Source of the DNA: Paramecium octaurelia
Taxonomy: Eukaryota; Ciliophora; Oligohymenophorea; Peniculida; Parameciidae
Direction of reading: 5' to 3'
Assembly: GCA_905182995.1 (NCBI GenBank)
Contig: CAJJDP010000029.1
Location: 124,001 to 188,000 of the forward strand
Length of the DNA stretch: 64,000 bases
Positions 12,998 to 25,500 of this stretch are shown here, piece by piece. Made by a program: the position numbers and the translations under genes. How positions within the stretch are numbered: the first letter of the stretch is position 1; each line of letters starts with the position of its first letter. The notes beneath the pieces are model-generated. The model worked only from the letters and a program-made list of their open reading frames with translations, made no database searches and had not been told where the DNA came from.

Positions 12998-14616
12998 TCA
13001 ATCTTCATCATTGAATTGCATTAATTATGGATTTTCTGATTAAGAATCAATGAGTTCTTCAAAATATTAGTCATCCTTGCTCCTTAATTATCCACTTGCC
13101 GATGTCACAGAGTGACTTTTCTCAATAGAAAGAATTCTTTGTGTATCCAAATCATCCAATAGCTCTTGTTATTATTACATCTCTTCAAGCATGCCGTAGT
13201 ACTCCTAGAAAAAATGAGTCATTTCTTAAAACCTTCTGTCAGCCATAGTAATTAGATCTTCAGTGTCGATAGTTCTGTAGTTTCTGATCTTATTACAATA
13301 CATGATTACCTTCTCAAATTATCAGTTTTTTATAATATACCTTTTATGTGAGAGACTCTTTACCTAACGGCCGGATTGCTTAATATCTATTTTTATTTGT
13401 TTCTTTAAAAGTATTTTTAAAGTTTAAATAAGTTTAGCATAGCCTTTTGAGCAAATTACTTTATTGAAATTTTTAAATTGGCTTTATCTAATAGTGTTAT
13501 CGAGCGCATTTCTGAAGAGAAAGGTAATAAGTCAGAGTAAAGAATAGCTGTAAACAAAGAAGTTAATGCTACTCCATAAAATAAACCTAAAGTCATTGAA
13601 AACCTTCCAAGATCTGTTAATGGATACATATCGCCATAACCGACTGTAAATATTGTTATCATGTTAACCCAAAAAGAATGATTTAAACTATGACTATTCA
13701 CTTCTTGTTCTGTTCTTATTAATGACCTCTCCGATATCTCTAACTGATAAGAGAATATGAACATTCCAATACAAAAGAGTCCGCAAAGAGTCTTGTAAGG
13801 ATGTTATCTAATAGCGACTTTGAATATAAAATGAGGACCAAAATCTACTGAATATATACGACTTAAATTTGAAAAGATATATACCACAATCTATTGACTC
13901 TATTGGAATAGAAATCTTGGAACTTGAATGCTATGTTGAGAATCAATAAGGATCTAAAGAGCATTATGAAAGTCAAGATCTCATTTGCAAAATAAAATCT
14001 GGTTTGGTCAGAATATCTTTAGGTAAAGAATACCTTGTAATGCATGGTATAGGGTGTGGGACAAGGCAATAAGATGATAGTTTCCAGAATCAAAAGGAAA
14101 ATTAAATTAGTTTAAAATATGGTGCTGGCTTTTGGAATCGAGAGAGAACGTTTTTTAAATTCAAGTTCTGCCAAATAAGCAATAAATGTCATAATAACTA
14201 ATTAAATTATCAAATTACTTGTAACAATAGATAAGATCATTATTAAATAAAGCAATATTTTAATTTCTTGATCGTATGTGTCTGTTAATTGATGCAAAAA
14301 AGAAGCTTCATACTATAATTATTTATCGTAAATTACACCTCTAACACAACCAGGACCAGAGTAGCACAAATAATCCAAAATCTGCCTTATTCTAAAACTC
14401 TGTATCTTTCAAAATAGACTCTCGTCACTCGACTATCTTCAAAGGGATTATGCTTTGAGCTTTGGATGATTGTAGATTTTGCCTTCGTTCTTTTTCGTTC
14501 GATTTGATTCAATATGATAATAGAGAGTTTCTTCTAATATGTGACTGCCTCATCTTCATTAGCCCTTGAAACTGGATTGCCAGACAACTCTATGGAGCCT
14601 TAATTTTATATATTCA
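12998..14616 (-). CDS. small-conductance calcium-activated (SK-type) potassium channel, copy 1
   Basis: The pore region (about 13690-13540) reads MITIFTVGYGDMYPLTDLGR, with the GYGD selectivity filter, followed by S6. Upstream are S1-S5, including FIMLFRSLLILNIAFKF (S4-like, one Arg as in SK channels) and the run SNRVNRLCRIYSVDFGPHF typical of the SK S4-S5 linker. Downstream is a basic helical stretch where SK channels bind calmodulin, then a coiled coil and acidic tail ending FNDED. Introns were placed at the S1 end (26 nt), after S4 (23 nt, ending AAG) and in the C-terminus (26 nt, ending CAG). An in-frame ATG at 14653 would overlap the next gene, so I prefer 14616. Ciliate SK channels act in ciliary and cell-body excitability. 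Confidence 0.88.
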
Positions 14617-14645
14617 TAATATAATTTTAACTATCAATAATTTTA

Positions 14646-16307
14646 TCAATCATGAAAGCTCATTAGACAAGAATCTCTATTTGATTCCTCTAAATTTTCA
14701 AAGAAATTGTCGTCTTTGCTAAGTTTCTCCTCTGTGTTTAAATTGTATTGATAGCTTTAAGGAGAGCTAAATTAGCCATTCTATAAGTTTTTAGCTTGGG
14801 ACGATTTAAGTTTAAAGGATTACAAATCCTGATTTTTTTCTAAATTATTGAGAATTAATTTGTGTTATTCCATCATTTTTTATAGATATAATATTAAATC
14901 CTTAAAACTATGATTTGAATCACCAAATTTCCTATTCACCATTTCCATAAATTCTTCACCATCTACATCTCTATACATTCTAAAATTAGTTCTCTAGAAA
15001 ATTACCTTCTCATTATTCCTACATCAGACAAGTGGCTTTCCAAATTGAAAACGATGTCATTGAGATTTTCTTGAACATCTGGCCGTTTTGCAACCTTCCT
15101 CTTATTTTTTAATTAATAAAAATAAAAAAATATATTCGAACTTGCTCTTTTCATACTCTTCTTAATTGAAGTTTTATCCAATAAAGCCCACGATTTATTT
15201 TCCCCAGAAATAGGCTAGAGCATATTATACAAAATTGCAGTAAATAGAGAAGTTATAGTAACACCATAAAACAATCCCAAAGTCATTGAAATTCTTCCTA
15301 AATCAGTGTAAGGGAAGAAATCTCCATACCCTACAGTTGCTATGGTAATCATAGTGACCCACAAACTTTTCGAAATATTATAGGTATTTATAACGTCGAA
15401 CGTTCTCAAAAGGGGTCTCTCAGCTATTTCCAACTAGTAAGTATATTAGATTAAACCGACTATAAATAACCAACTCAATGTAGAGAATGGAAACTATCTG
15501 ATACATAGCTTCAACATCAAATGGGTTCCAAAACGAGTTTGATACAAACGACTTTAAATTAATATAGTCAAATATATTACCAAACTCTTCCAATCCTGTT
15601 TGAATAATAACTCTAAAATTTGAAGCCTATATTCAGTAGCAAATACAGTCGGAAAAACATTATATAAGTAAAAATTTCGTTGATTGTGTAGAATCTGGTT
15701 TCAGAGGACCCTCTTTGACTAAAAACAACATATTAATCTCTTGTAAATGGGTTGGATGTTGGTATAATTATTATTAACTCTATCAATAGGCCCCAAATAA
15801 GGTTGGTTTGCATCAATGAAGCCTTTTGGGAGATTGTTCTTGAGCTCTTTCGATATTCCAAATCTATTTAATAAGAGATAATAGTTAAAAATATTATTAT
15901 TATTGTCATCGAAAATATTAGATAGAGCAGAATAGTCAATTCATTCTCCATATTTCTAGTTAAATAAGTTGAAAAGCTATATTCATACTAATTCAAAATA
16001 ATTATACTTCTAAAATATTAAGTATTGCACTTGCGACTATTAACCAAAATCTAGTCAATTCGATAATTCTGCATTTTTCAAAGGTCATTCTTGTTACTCT
16101 ACTATCCTCAAATGGCCCTTTTATAGCGTGGTCATCATCATCTATGATAGTGGTCGTTCGCTTGAATTTTTTATTATTCAATTGTCTTTTTGTTAATGGA
16201 AGCACTTTGGTGGCAATCTACTTCTAATTATTTTCAAATTCTTATTCATTATTGAGAGTTAGTTTCCTATCTTCGACAGGTTAGTTAATTTGAACATCAA
16301 ATTACAT
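14646..16307 (-). CDS. small-conductance calcium-activated (SK-type) potassium channel, copy 2
   Basis: Tandem paralogue of copy 1, ending about 30 bp before it. Start MQFDVQINQPVEDRKL at 16307. The N-terminus is Gln/Lys-rich with an IIDDDDHA acidic patch; the segment GPFEDSRVTRMTFEKCRI before S1 is shared with copy 1 (NPFEDSRVTRVYFERYRV). Pore MITIATVGYGDFFPYTDLGR (about 15350) has the GYGD filter. After S6 comes a basic calmodulin-binding-like region (KTSIKKSMKRAS), and the C-terminal segment RRMYRDVDGEEFMEMVNRKF follows a 26-nt intron; it aligns with copy 1. TGA at 14646-14648. The pair is a recent-looking tandem duplication but is clearly diverged. Confidence 0.88.
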
Positions 16308-16474
16308 TTAATTAAATTAGTAATATCAATTTTTAATGCATAGGCAAGTAGGAATACTAAGAAGTATATCCTTGATTTATATTCAAAATTATTTGCTAAC
16401 AGTAGAAAATAAATATTTCGAATATTTCGTATTCTCACTTTATTATATATATAATAAATTCAAATGTTTTTCAA

Positions 16475-17142
16475 TCAAAACAACTGCTAATATGTGAATA
16501 TTTAAAGATCTTCAAGTATTCCCTTATTCACTGGATTTGATATTACTACAACTTAGTGATCTTCTGCAACTTTTCTAAAATATCTTCTCATTCCCTTGAC
16601 CTTCCAAAATGAATATTCCTAACTCTCTTTGATTATTCTCTGAATTTCATTTCAAAATTTAAGATTTTTTCTACTTTTTATAATAATCATAATCTATAAA
16701 AAAATAAAAGGTTCTCCATAAATTGTAAATCTAACATTATTGTTGAAAGTTTCAACCACTTGTACATGCTCATCTTCATTATTGCTCATATTTTCTTATT
16801 CTTATATTAATACCTAAAAAATTGCACTAATAATATTTGATGTCATTACCTAAAATTAGGGTAAGCGCAGGACTTAAGTTTCTTCTTACTTCGAATATTC
16901 TTGTGTATTCCCGATAAGCATAAGGCAAAATCAATGAAGAAAGGTTTACTATTTAATACTTTTAAAATATTATCAATAATAAATAGACATTACACTAAAT
17001 TACAATACAAAAATGTGAACTAAAATATTATGACTAATAAACTGACTTTCCAAAAGCCAATCACTTATTTCAATATAAATTAATGAGTATTTATAATACA
17101 TAATATTTAGGTGTTTAACCAAACAATTCTGTTTAAATTCAT
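16475..17142 (-). CDS. small membrane protein, function unknown
   Basis: ATG at 17142 (MNLNRIVWLNTQ). Two hydrophobic stretches follow (FWKVSLLVIIFQFTFLYCNL and KPFFIDFALCLS), then a basic loop RSKKKLKSC, a 23-nt intron, an acidic stretch (MSNNEDEHVQVVE), a further short hydrophobic segment (GEPFIFLQIMIII) and a basic C-terminus (FWKVKGMRRYFRKVAEDH). One in-frame TGA near 16645 needs an intron whose ends I could not fix. No family recognised. Lies between SK copy 2 and the divergent coiled-coil gene. Confidence 0.5.
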
Positions 17143-17313
17143 GATGATTTAGCATAAGAACTGCTGTTCCTCCTTGATGTGTAGAAGTTCTCAATTATCA
17201 TCTTTTGAGTAGATAGACACATAAGATCACTTTAGGTAATTTTTCTTTGTGAATATATTTGATTTATTATTTTAATGAAGAAAAATTAAAAAAATGTACT
17301 AATTAGATCTTCT

Positions 17314-19429
17314 ATGCACTCACCTTCAAATTATGATTCTAAGCCTTCTACTTAAATCCCGAGGAATCGTTCTAGCAATTAATTTGAGGAAGCCGACCCA
17401 ACTTCTAAAGGTATTCAATCGGTATATAAGAGATAGAAAAATCATAAGAATGAGAAATGTGGTTGATTTAGGGGATGGAGGAGAGTTTACTCATAAACCA
17501 TCATCATAACATCATAGAAAATAAAATTATGATGAAAATAATTAGCTACTTGAGTAATTAGATCAATGGCATGAGCAAATCATTTCGAATAGAAAAACCT
17601 TTGCTTTTGAGCAGATCAAATAAAACGACAATAAATTAATAGACAATGAGTTTACTAATGATGGAGGACCATAAATTAATCAAGCCATCATAAACTCCAT
17701 CATGAAACCTTAAGAAAAGCAATAGTAAAAGGCTTAGTAACTGGATGAAGAATAAAATGCTTAAGTCTAAGTTAAGTTTTAGATGTTGAGACCAAATCGA
17801 GATTCTAACAATCCCGTTCTCAAAACTCTCGATTAAGTTAGAATTGAAATGAATAAATAAATCTTAAATTCATTATTATTGCAAAAAGTCACTAAGAAAT
17901 TAGATGATCTAAAAATCAATAGAAGATCAAAATCTAATTGGAACTTACAAAAACTTGATGAAGAAACCGCACAAGTTGTAAGAGAACAATCGCAAGCCTT
18001 AAAAATTTCTACTCTAAATAATTTTAAAGGTTTAACAGAATATTTTAGCAACCCAGCATAATATATAGATTATGATGTTGTGTTATCTAAAGCCAAATAC
18101 TATAGCAATAAGCCTTAAAACTAATTTCAAGTCGAACTAATCTAAACTGGCTAACAGACATCCTCATCAGCTAAACAACTTATGGAATCCTACTAATAAT
18201 TTTAAACTTAAATCAATAACAACAAATAAATACTCTATTAAATGAGACTGGACAACAATCAACAAGTCTAATAGATTAACAAATACGAAGAGGAGATTAG
18301 TGAAATTCGAAGAAAATATTACGCCAAAGAAGAAAAAGCAAGACTCGGCTACATTCCTGATTAAGAGGGTAAGAAGAGGAATTTGATGGACATAGTAGAG
18401 AAGATTAGATAGTAAAGGGAATTAGAGATTAGAAATATCTAAAAGATTATAACATAAATAAAAGAAGAAATTCATAAAAATAATGAAAAACAATAGTTAC
18501 TTTAAAAGGATTTAGATGAGCATAGATAAAAAAAGAGAAGATGTAAAATGCTGTTGAAAGATATTTTTTTGAAATAACTTTAGGAAGCAAATGAGTCTTT
18601 GGTTCCTGAGGGAGTAGTCTCAATAATTAAAAATATGAGAAAAATAAACGAAAATGCAAAAATAGATCAATTTCCTCGTTATCTTGATGATACTTCAAGA
18701 AATTATCTATTATAAGCTGCTTAGCTTGAAATTGAAATTGAAGAAACAAGATTACTAGCACAAAAACTACTTCCTGCAACTTCCAATCTCAAAAGCAGCT
18801 AATCATAATAAACCTTATTTCAATCTCAACCAATAAGTGTGTTTTAGTTAAAAAACTAAGTAAAAACTATGCTAAAGAAAAGCAAAGTTTCAATTAAAAA
18901 ACCAGTGTTTGTGTAAGGTATAGATCCTCTCAATCCTTCTTCTTTTGCTCACGTCATCAAATGGGAAAATTAAGAATTGGAATCTCTTAATCCACATGAA
19001 AAAGAGGAATCCAATTTCAAATTATAAAATTTGCCTAGTGAAGTTAATTTGCTGACTAAGGATTACAATTAAAAATTAGTTCAATTATAATAGTAATTAG
19101 AATAATTACAAAAGGTTGAATAAGAAAGGATTCTTAGATTATATTAAAATAAGCGTCACTTATCAGATGTTTAAGAATTAAAACTTGTTCTGTATTCCTT
19201 GTTTGGATAAATCATTGGGGATTAGGTTTGGTATGATTTCGTCATAGAATGGACTGAATAGAAGCAATTGAATCCCTAATAGATATTAAAAAAGGAAACA
19301 GAACAAAAATAAAATGAAAAAGGGTAGAATAAAGAAATTAATGAAAAAATTAAAGAGAGAATAGCAAATACTTATCGTAAATTGCAATAAAGCAATGAAA
19401 TTGACTACAATTTTAATATTATAGATTGA
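17314..19429 (+). CDS. long coiled-coil protein, about 697 aa
   Basis: Start MHSPSNYDSKPSTQIPRNRS at 17314: a disordered, Ser/Asn-rich N-terminus. A 22-nt intron near 17410 (ending GAG) joins it to the main frame, which is then open without a break to TGA at 19427. Coiled-coil predictions by eye: residues about 120-180, 270-400 (KYEEEISEIRRKYYAKEEKA, IVEKIRQQRELEIRNIQ) and 540-590 (repeated LxQLQ with many Gln). The C-terminal 60 residues are Lys/Glu/Gln-rich. No catalytic motif; a cytoskeletal or basal-body role is only a guess. It converges on the next gene with 16 bp between stops. Confidence 0.75.
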
Positions 19430-19445
19430 TATGTTATTGTATTTT

Positions 19446-20377
19446 TCAAATAATTAATAAAAATGGTCTTATTTTTTGCAAAGCTACTTTCTCATCAACT
19501 AAAACAACTTCCTTGTGTTATCCATTATGAGTAATTTCGGCTTTAGACATATATATATTGAATACCTCTTAAATCATAAAAATAAAAAGGTTCCCCAATT
19601 TGATATCTATATTTTCCTGGAACAGGCATTGTCTTAAATTTCAAATTCATCACTGCACCTGTTTCTACATCAGCCATCTTGAAATATCCAGTTGTCATTG
19701 ATGTATCAGTATTGAAAAATTGCCAAAACTAAAAAGTTCAACTTATTTCTAACCTTATTTTTGAATTCTGGGAATTTTTCAGGGCAAGGATATCCTCTGT
19801 CATATTCACAATCATAATCTAAGACGTGAAGAGTCTCATCCTTAAAAAGAGCATTTATTTCATTGTTTTTGTATAACATATCTCTAAGGTATGTTTCTTT
19901 GAAATCTGGATCACCGCATTTATCTCTGGCTCTCACATATAACATTGCCAATGGCAACACTGTTAAAACCTAGCTCATATTCATGATCTAATACCTTAAA
20001 TCCAAATGCTAAGGGATAAAATTGATAAAAGAAAAGACTGAATGCAGGCAAGAAATAAACATTAAACTTATCAAATAATCTATGTCTTCTTTCAATTAAA
20101 CATGAAAAATTAGGCACCTATTTTATTAACAAATGAATACATGTCTATGTAATAAATCTTAGATCCAAGCCCATCCGAGGGGAACTGATTCCCAATTATC
20201 TTTAGGGGTTTTAACGTAGGTATGCTCTTAATTAATATCTCTTGGATATGTGTAGTAAGCATTCTTAAATTTGTATTGCCATCTTTTGTTATATGGATTA
20301 GAGGATTGCCATACGATTTTGTTGTATTGGGAACGATGTACCAGTTGCTGCACTGCTCTGCTCTTAATAATTTACAT
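19446..20377 (-). CDS. probable mitochondrial membrane protein, about 280 aa
   Basis: Start MQIIKSRAVQQLVHRSQYNK at 20377 looks like a mitochondrial targeting sequence (basic, no acidic residues). It is followed by a Trp/Tyr-rich soluble segment (IVWQSSNPYNKRWQYKFKN), a membrane segment split by an intron (FYPLAFGFK / VLTVLPLAMLYVRAR), a Cys-containing loop (DKCGDP ... DYDCEYDRGYPCPEKFP) and a beta-rich end. At least four short introns (23-25 nt) were placed. I do not recognise the family; a ciliate-specific subunit of a respiratory complex is a guess from the presequence, single membrane segment and paired Cys. Convergent with the coiled-coil gene. Confidence 0.55.
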
Positions 20378-20416
20378 TATTAATATCTTTTAATTAGTAA
20401 TATATGCTAAAATAAT

Positions 20417-20841
20417 TCATTATTTTCTAAACTTTTTTTCCCAAACATCCAGCTCCTCAATCATCCTTCTGTTTTCAGTCTATTGTTCCTCGTACTACAA
20501 TAATGAGATGCATTTACTTCTTTGTTAATTACTGTTTTTCTCATAGTGGAAATAAACTCTTTGTGCTTTTTGATTGGAGGCATATAAGTTAATTTGTCAG
20601 GTCCTCCTTGACTCTAATGAGTAAATAATATTTCAGGATTCGTGACATTTTTTGGAAACCCTACCCTTAATTGAGGTTTGTATTGCATAACTGGTGTGGG
20701 ATCAAAAGAGAAATGTCTTCTGCCTTTGGTTTCAATATTTCCTAAATCAAAGTCTCTCCCTATACTATCTATAGGTCTTAAGTGAATTCGACCTCCCTAA
20801 AACTTCTTGGGTTTCGAACCTTCTGGTTAAACAGAAAACAT
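20417..20841 (-). CDS. small basic hypothetical protein, about 133 aa
   Basis: ATG at 20841 (MFSVQPEGSKPKKFQGG). Basic, proline-containing, no membrane segment. Has the segment RRHFSFDPTPVMQYKPQLRV and ends in a charged helix EEQQTENRRMIEELDVW after a 23-nt intron, GTAAATGCATCTCATTATTGTAG less its last bases aside, near 20515. Composition resembles small ciliary microtubule-associated proteins, but that is inference only. Ends 39 bp before the next minus-strand gene; divergent from SEH1. Confidence 0.6.
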
Positions 20842-21021
20842 TATAAGTTAATAAAATTATTAAATTACACTTCTTGAAAATCATATTTTTAATGTTGAGT
20901 TCAAAAAATAGTTCTTATCAAACAATTAAAGAGAATCCATATATTGATATCAATGCAAATACGAAAATACATTTGCTTTAATTTTATTATTTATTGATAA
21001 TTAAATTTAGCTAAATAATTA

Positions 21022-22114
21022 ATGCTACTTGAACCTTTCCATTAAGATACCATTTAGGATATCGCCTTTAATTAAAACGGTTCCAGATTTGCTATTGCAT
21101 CCAGCGATTAAACATTAAGAATTTTAAATAAAGTAGATGGGTATTATTTAACTCATTTATATTAGCAAATGGGAAAAGAGTTCAGAATTCAAATTTAGTT
21201 GTAGTATTGCTTGGAAGGTTAAATGGGCTGATCCTAAATTTGGATAGTTGATAGCAATTTCAAGTCAAAGCAAAGGAATATAAATATGGGAGGAAAAGAA
21301 ATAATACTAAGAAAACTTGAATGGATAAAAACAAATAACCACGCAATGGAAATTAAGATCCCTTACACTTGAAAAGTCAGAATTAATTGCTGATATTTAA
21401 TTTGGTTCCAAATCCAATGGTTTACTATTAGTGATTGCATTTGTTGATGGAATTGTTTAAGTTCACAGAGCTTATGAAAACAATCAATTTAAATTAGAAG
21501 GAGAGGAAATCACTATCATGCCTTATGGAATTAGAGCATTGTCATGGAATCAGGCTCCATCAGATAAAGATATGAGTATTTTTGCTGGAAATGATGAAAA
21601 ATCAAGATATTTGAAACTCAAACATGATAATTACAATTTACAAAGAATAAAAACTTTATCTATTTGGGTGCTTTCACATGAAACGTAAAAATTAACATTT
21701 ACAAAATTTTTTGAGTTTGATGAAGAAAAGACTGTCTATGATGCTTAATGGGCAAATTAAAATGGCAAAACCTATCATTAAATTGCATTTGCTACTTAAG
21801 AAGGTGCTAAAATTTGGCAATTCAGATTCATCGGCGAATCTTAAGTAGAAAAACAAAATTTAATTCTAATCAACTTAGATTCTTCACCTAATAGTCTACC
21901 TTATAAAGTGCAATTGAATTCTTTAGCTAATTTGCTTACTGTTTCTTATGAGCATATAGTAAATGATGAGCAATAATAAACAACAACCAGAGATGTTAAA
22001 GTATTTCAACTTCTAAACGGAAATTGGATTCCAAAGACAATAACTCCTGAGCCGAATCTAATAAAAGATATCTAATCTCTACTTAGTTTACCAAGTGTTT
22101 AATTGATTTAATGA
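21022..22114 (+). CDS. SEH1: nucleoporin SEH1-like WD40 protein
   Basis: About 355 residues forming a WD40 propeller. Key matches to SEH1 (Nup107-160/Y complex and SEACAT): blade 1 DTIQDIAFNQNGSRFAIASS, the KWEKSSEF...WKVKWADPKFGQLIA stretch, and IADIQFGSKSNGLLLVIAFV with DGIVQVHRAYE, each corresponding to the same position in yeast and human SEH1. One 25-nt intron near 21139 joins ILNKVDG to KWEKSS. All ten Trp residues seen use TGG. Acts at the nuclear pore scaffold and, in other eukaryotes, in amino-acid signalling upstream of TORC1. The family is close to SEC13, but the edge motifs fit SEH1 better. Confidence 0.85.
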
Positions 22115-22508
22115 ATAATAATAATTGAATTAATAATATCAATTGATTTGAATTAATCGTTCTCGAATGAGATCATAATTTATCTTAATAAAGAACTTCA
22201 AATCTGTTGAATTCAATTAATACTTATTTTTCTTATAAAAATAGAGGTGAATTTGAGGTGATATCTAGCTTTGAAAGGTCCTTTCTCTCAAAATCCTGCA
22301 TATTAAATTGGGGCTCTCTATTTTATTTTTAACATAAAAATGAGAAAGAGAGTTTTAAAGAATTTAATTATAATTTAGATTAAGAGTATTTTAAGAGTAT
22401 TTTAAGACTACTATTAAGTAACCACAATACAGTATCTTAATTTAATCACATAACAAATTCAAATCAATTAATGATATTAAAACATAACAAAACACAATAT
22501 ATATATAC
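22115..22508. other. intergenic region with imperfect inverted repeat
   Basis: Between convergent stops. It holds an inverted pair, AATTGATTTGAATT at 22141-22154 and its exact reverse complement at 22456-22469, with similar but imperfect sequence extending outwards. A short direct repeat (GAGTATTTTAA, two copies and a partial third) lies at about 22383-22410. No gene seen inside. Confidence 0.6.
22141..22469. repeat. pair of 14-bp terminal inverted repeats, MITE-like or IES-like
   Basis: Exact 14-bp inverted repeats about 300 bp apart, with partly matching flanks (TTAATAATATC on the left, GATATTAA on the right). This could be a small non-coding DNA element, or two AT-rich sequences matching by chance. 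No coding capacity inside. The ends do not show a clear Paramecium IES consensus next to TA. Confidence 0.35.
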
Positions 22509-25500
22509 TCACTTCTATAACTTTCTTTAATATACGGTTAACTACCTTTATATGTTTTTCTAAAAAATGATTTATAATGGAACTATTTTAAATAATTATT
22601 TTGCAATAATCTATTTCTTCAATAAAATCTGAATGAAAATAATTTAAATTGCCCCTACCATCAATAGCATCCCAATACCACTTTATATTACATTAACTAA
22701 CATGTTTGCAGTAAAGTCATTTAGTGTTGTTAATGAAGTATTAACAAAATATTGAGAAAATTCTGAAATTTGATATTAAATAGCATCCAATCCCCATAGG
22801 ATATATATTAGATAATCATTTTCTTCCATAATATCTTGTATTGCATTTAATTTTTCCTCAGGAGTATTAAGATTCTAATATATCAAATTAAATTAAAGGT
22901 AGAGGGAAGAAACAATTTGATGAAGTTTGATTATTCCTTAGAAGAAATATGAGTTTAAATTTTCCTAAAACAACCTTTCTTAAAATATATCTTTCTTCAT
23001 ATCACAATTTGTTAATAAGCATGTGTCTTTAGATAATATAGATTATTTTTCTTCTGAATTGAATGAATTTGAATTTATTGTATTGAAAAAAAAATTAGAA
23101 AAGTCTAATTATTAAAAAGTGTTTAATTCTTCCTAAATAATTGTTTCATTCATCTCTATTTACTATAAAATTTGATTATCAGAATAGATGTTATTGAATG
23201 AGCACTTATATGAAGAGTCAGATTATGATAATTTACAATAAGATTCAAAGTAAGATTTGACTAAAAATTAATCATATCTATTGATAGTTGTTATAAATTT
23301 CAATCTCATTTCTTAAGCTTAAATTGCTGAATTGTTGATTGGAGTGACATTAACTGAAATAATGTTATAATACAATTAGTAAGCTAATGCATATATGACA
23401 GGTATTAAGGTTATCAATACTAGAGCAAATATATGAGAAAAATAAGAAAGATTATTATCAATTCTGACTTACTTTTCTTTTTATTTTTAAGTTTGAATAA
23501 GATTGGGTTAATTATTAAAATTGATAGATCTAAGTTGATCATATTAAAGAGAGGTCTGAGCAACAATTTTCTCGTAATACTTCTTGCTCAGAACTATTGA
23601 TTGTTTATTCAATAGTTTATGAATATTTTCGAACCTCTACAAAGATTTTATTGAATCTTAACAATCTAATTAAACAAACAATTATAAATAAAAACTGATT
23701 TATCTTTTTATTTAAACATAAAACATAAACTAAATAATTGCAATTATCAAAATTGCTAAGTACAAACCTATAAAGAAATATGCGGTAATTCTATCAATAT
23801 ATTCATTGATATAATAATTGTAACTTTTGCAAGTATCTAACTTTGCCTAGACCAATTAAGTGACATCAAAATAATTGTAATAAACTAAAGATCTACTAAT
23901 TTATGTAGTGTAAGGATCAGTAGAATTTTGTAAAAAGTTGGACAAATTTTAAGTGAAAGTTTATTTTGACATGAAAAATATTTAAAACATTACTTAATAA
24001 TAGGTAGACTAATCTTAAACTTACTGCACAATTTTACTTTTCAAATCACTATTAATTATTGATATGTTTAGGTCATCTTCTGAGCCCTAATTTAAATTTT
24101 TACTGTTTTATTCATAGATAGTAATTAATCTTGTAATACCAAGATTAATATGATTCCAAGATATTAATAATTTATTTTCTCGACTAAATTCAACATCATT
24201 CTTATCAATCCTTAACTTTTAATCAGATATTTTTTCATAAAAATCACGATAATAAATTACATGTCTTGATCCTGACATCATTTAAGAGTATGCATCCAAA
24301 AAATCTAAATCTGTTGTAACTATTTTCACGCAATTTGATTGTAATATTGATTTTTAGGAAAACATCATTGCAATAAATATAATTAAAGTAAGGAGTATGA
24401 GATTTTAGCAAATAAATAACAGGATCAGACTTAGAATTGGTTTCGGTATGCTTTTGTTATTTAATAAACTGTTCAAAAGATTTGCTTGATAAAAAAAGTC
24501 ATTTTTGTTATTCCTTTAGGTTGTTGTAGATGATGCAATCACTTATTGATAATTTAAAAATTCATCATCCTTTGAATCAAATGATTATAACAAAATATGA
24601 TTTTGAGACTTATTTTTCGAGTTTATCTATTCAGTTTAGATATCATGATAAGATGGCAAAAATTATAATGATGATTTGCCATTATTTATATCATCTTAAT
24701 ACTCTATTTCTATTTTGTAATACAAAAAATCTGAAGTAATCCCATTAATCAGCGGATTTAATAAATTCTAAACAACTGAATATTCTATAGGAAATTGAAA
24801 TTAGCTTATATTATTAAAATTGGATTATTTTTCAATTTTATTTAGGTTGTTTATAATTATTTTATTGGTAAGCAAATTATTTTTTTTTTTCTTTTTCTTT
24901 TTAATTTTCTCTTCTGAATTATTATTATTAAAGATTTATTTATTGGGAATTTGAAATGATCCACCATGTTTAAAGAATAGTACCTCCTAATTTGTTAGAT
25001 TGGCATTTTGAAGTTATTTGATTTTGTAGTATTCTTGCATCTTTACAAAGAGATCAGGAATCAATTAAAATACTATCAATTTTTATTAAATTTAATCTAG
25101 ATTGATTCTATCATTTTATGAAAATTAAGTAACCTTCTTAAAAATGCTTTCACTAATTCCAAAAACTTAAAAGTTAACATCAACTAACAAATAGCCTTTT
25201 TCTAAAGAATCTTGATTTTTTTTTTCTAGGGTGAATTATTTTAATAAATGTGATATTATTAAAAAATAATGAATATCAGCTTATAATGGCAATGAAATAG
25301 TCAAACACATTGTGATATTCTCAATAAAGTTATTTTTATTCTTTATAAACGATTCTTGAGAATTGTAAATTTTAGAACTTTATCCCACCATTAAAAAGTT
25401 TTCAACCAATCCATCATGAATGTCACCTATTTAAGTTGGTAGCAAATGACTAATTTAAGTGATTTAATCATTATCATCATAACCAAAAAATTGTTTAAAA

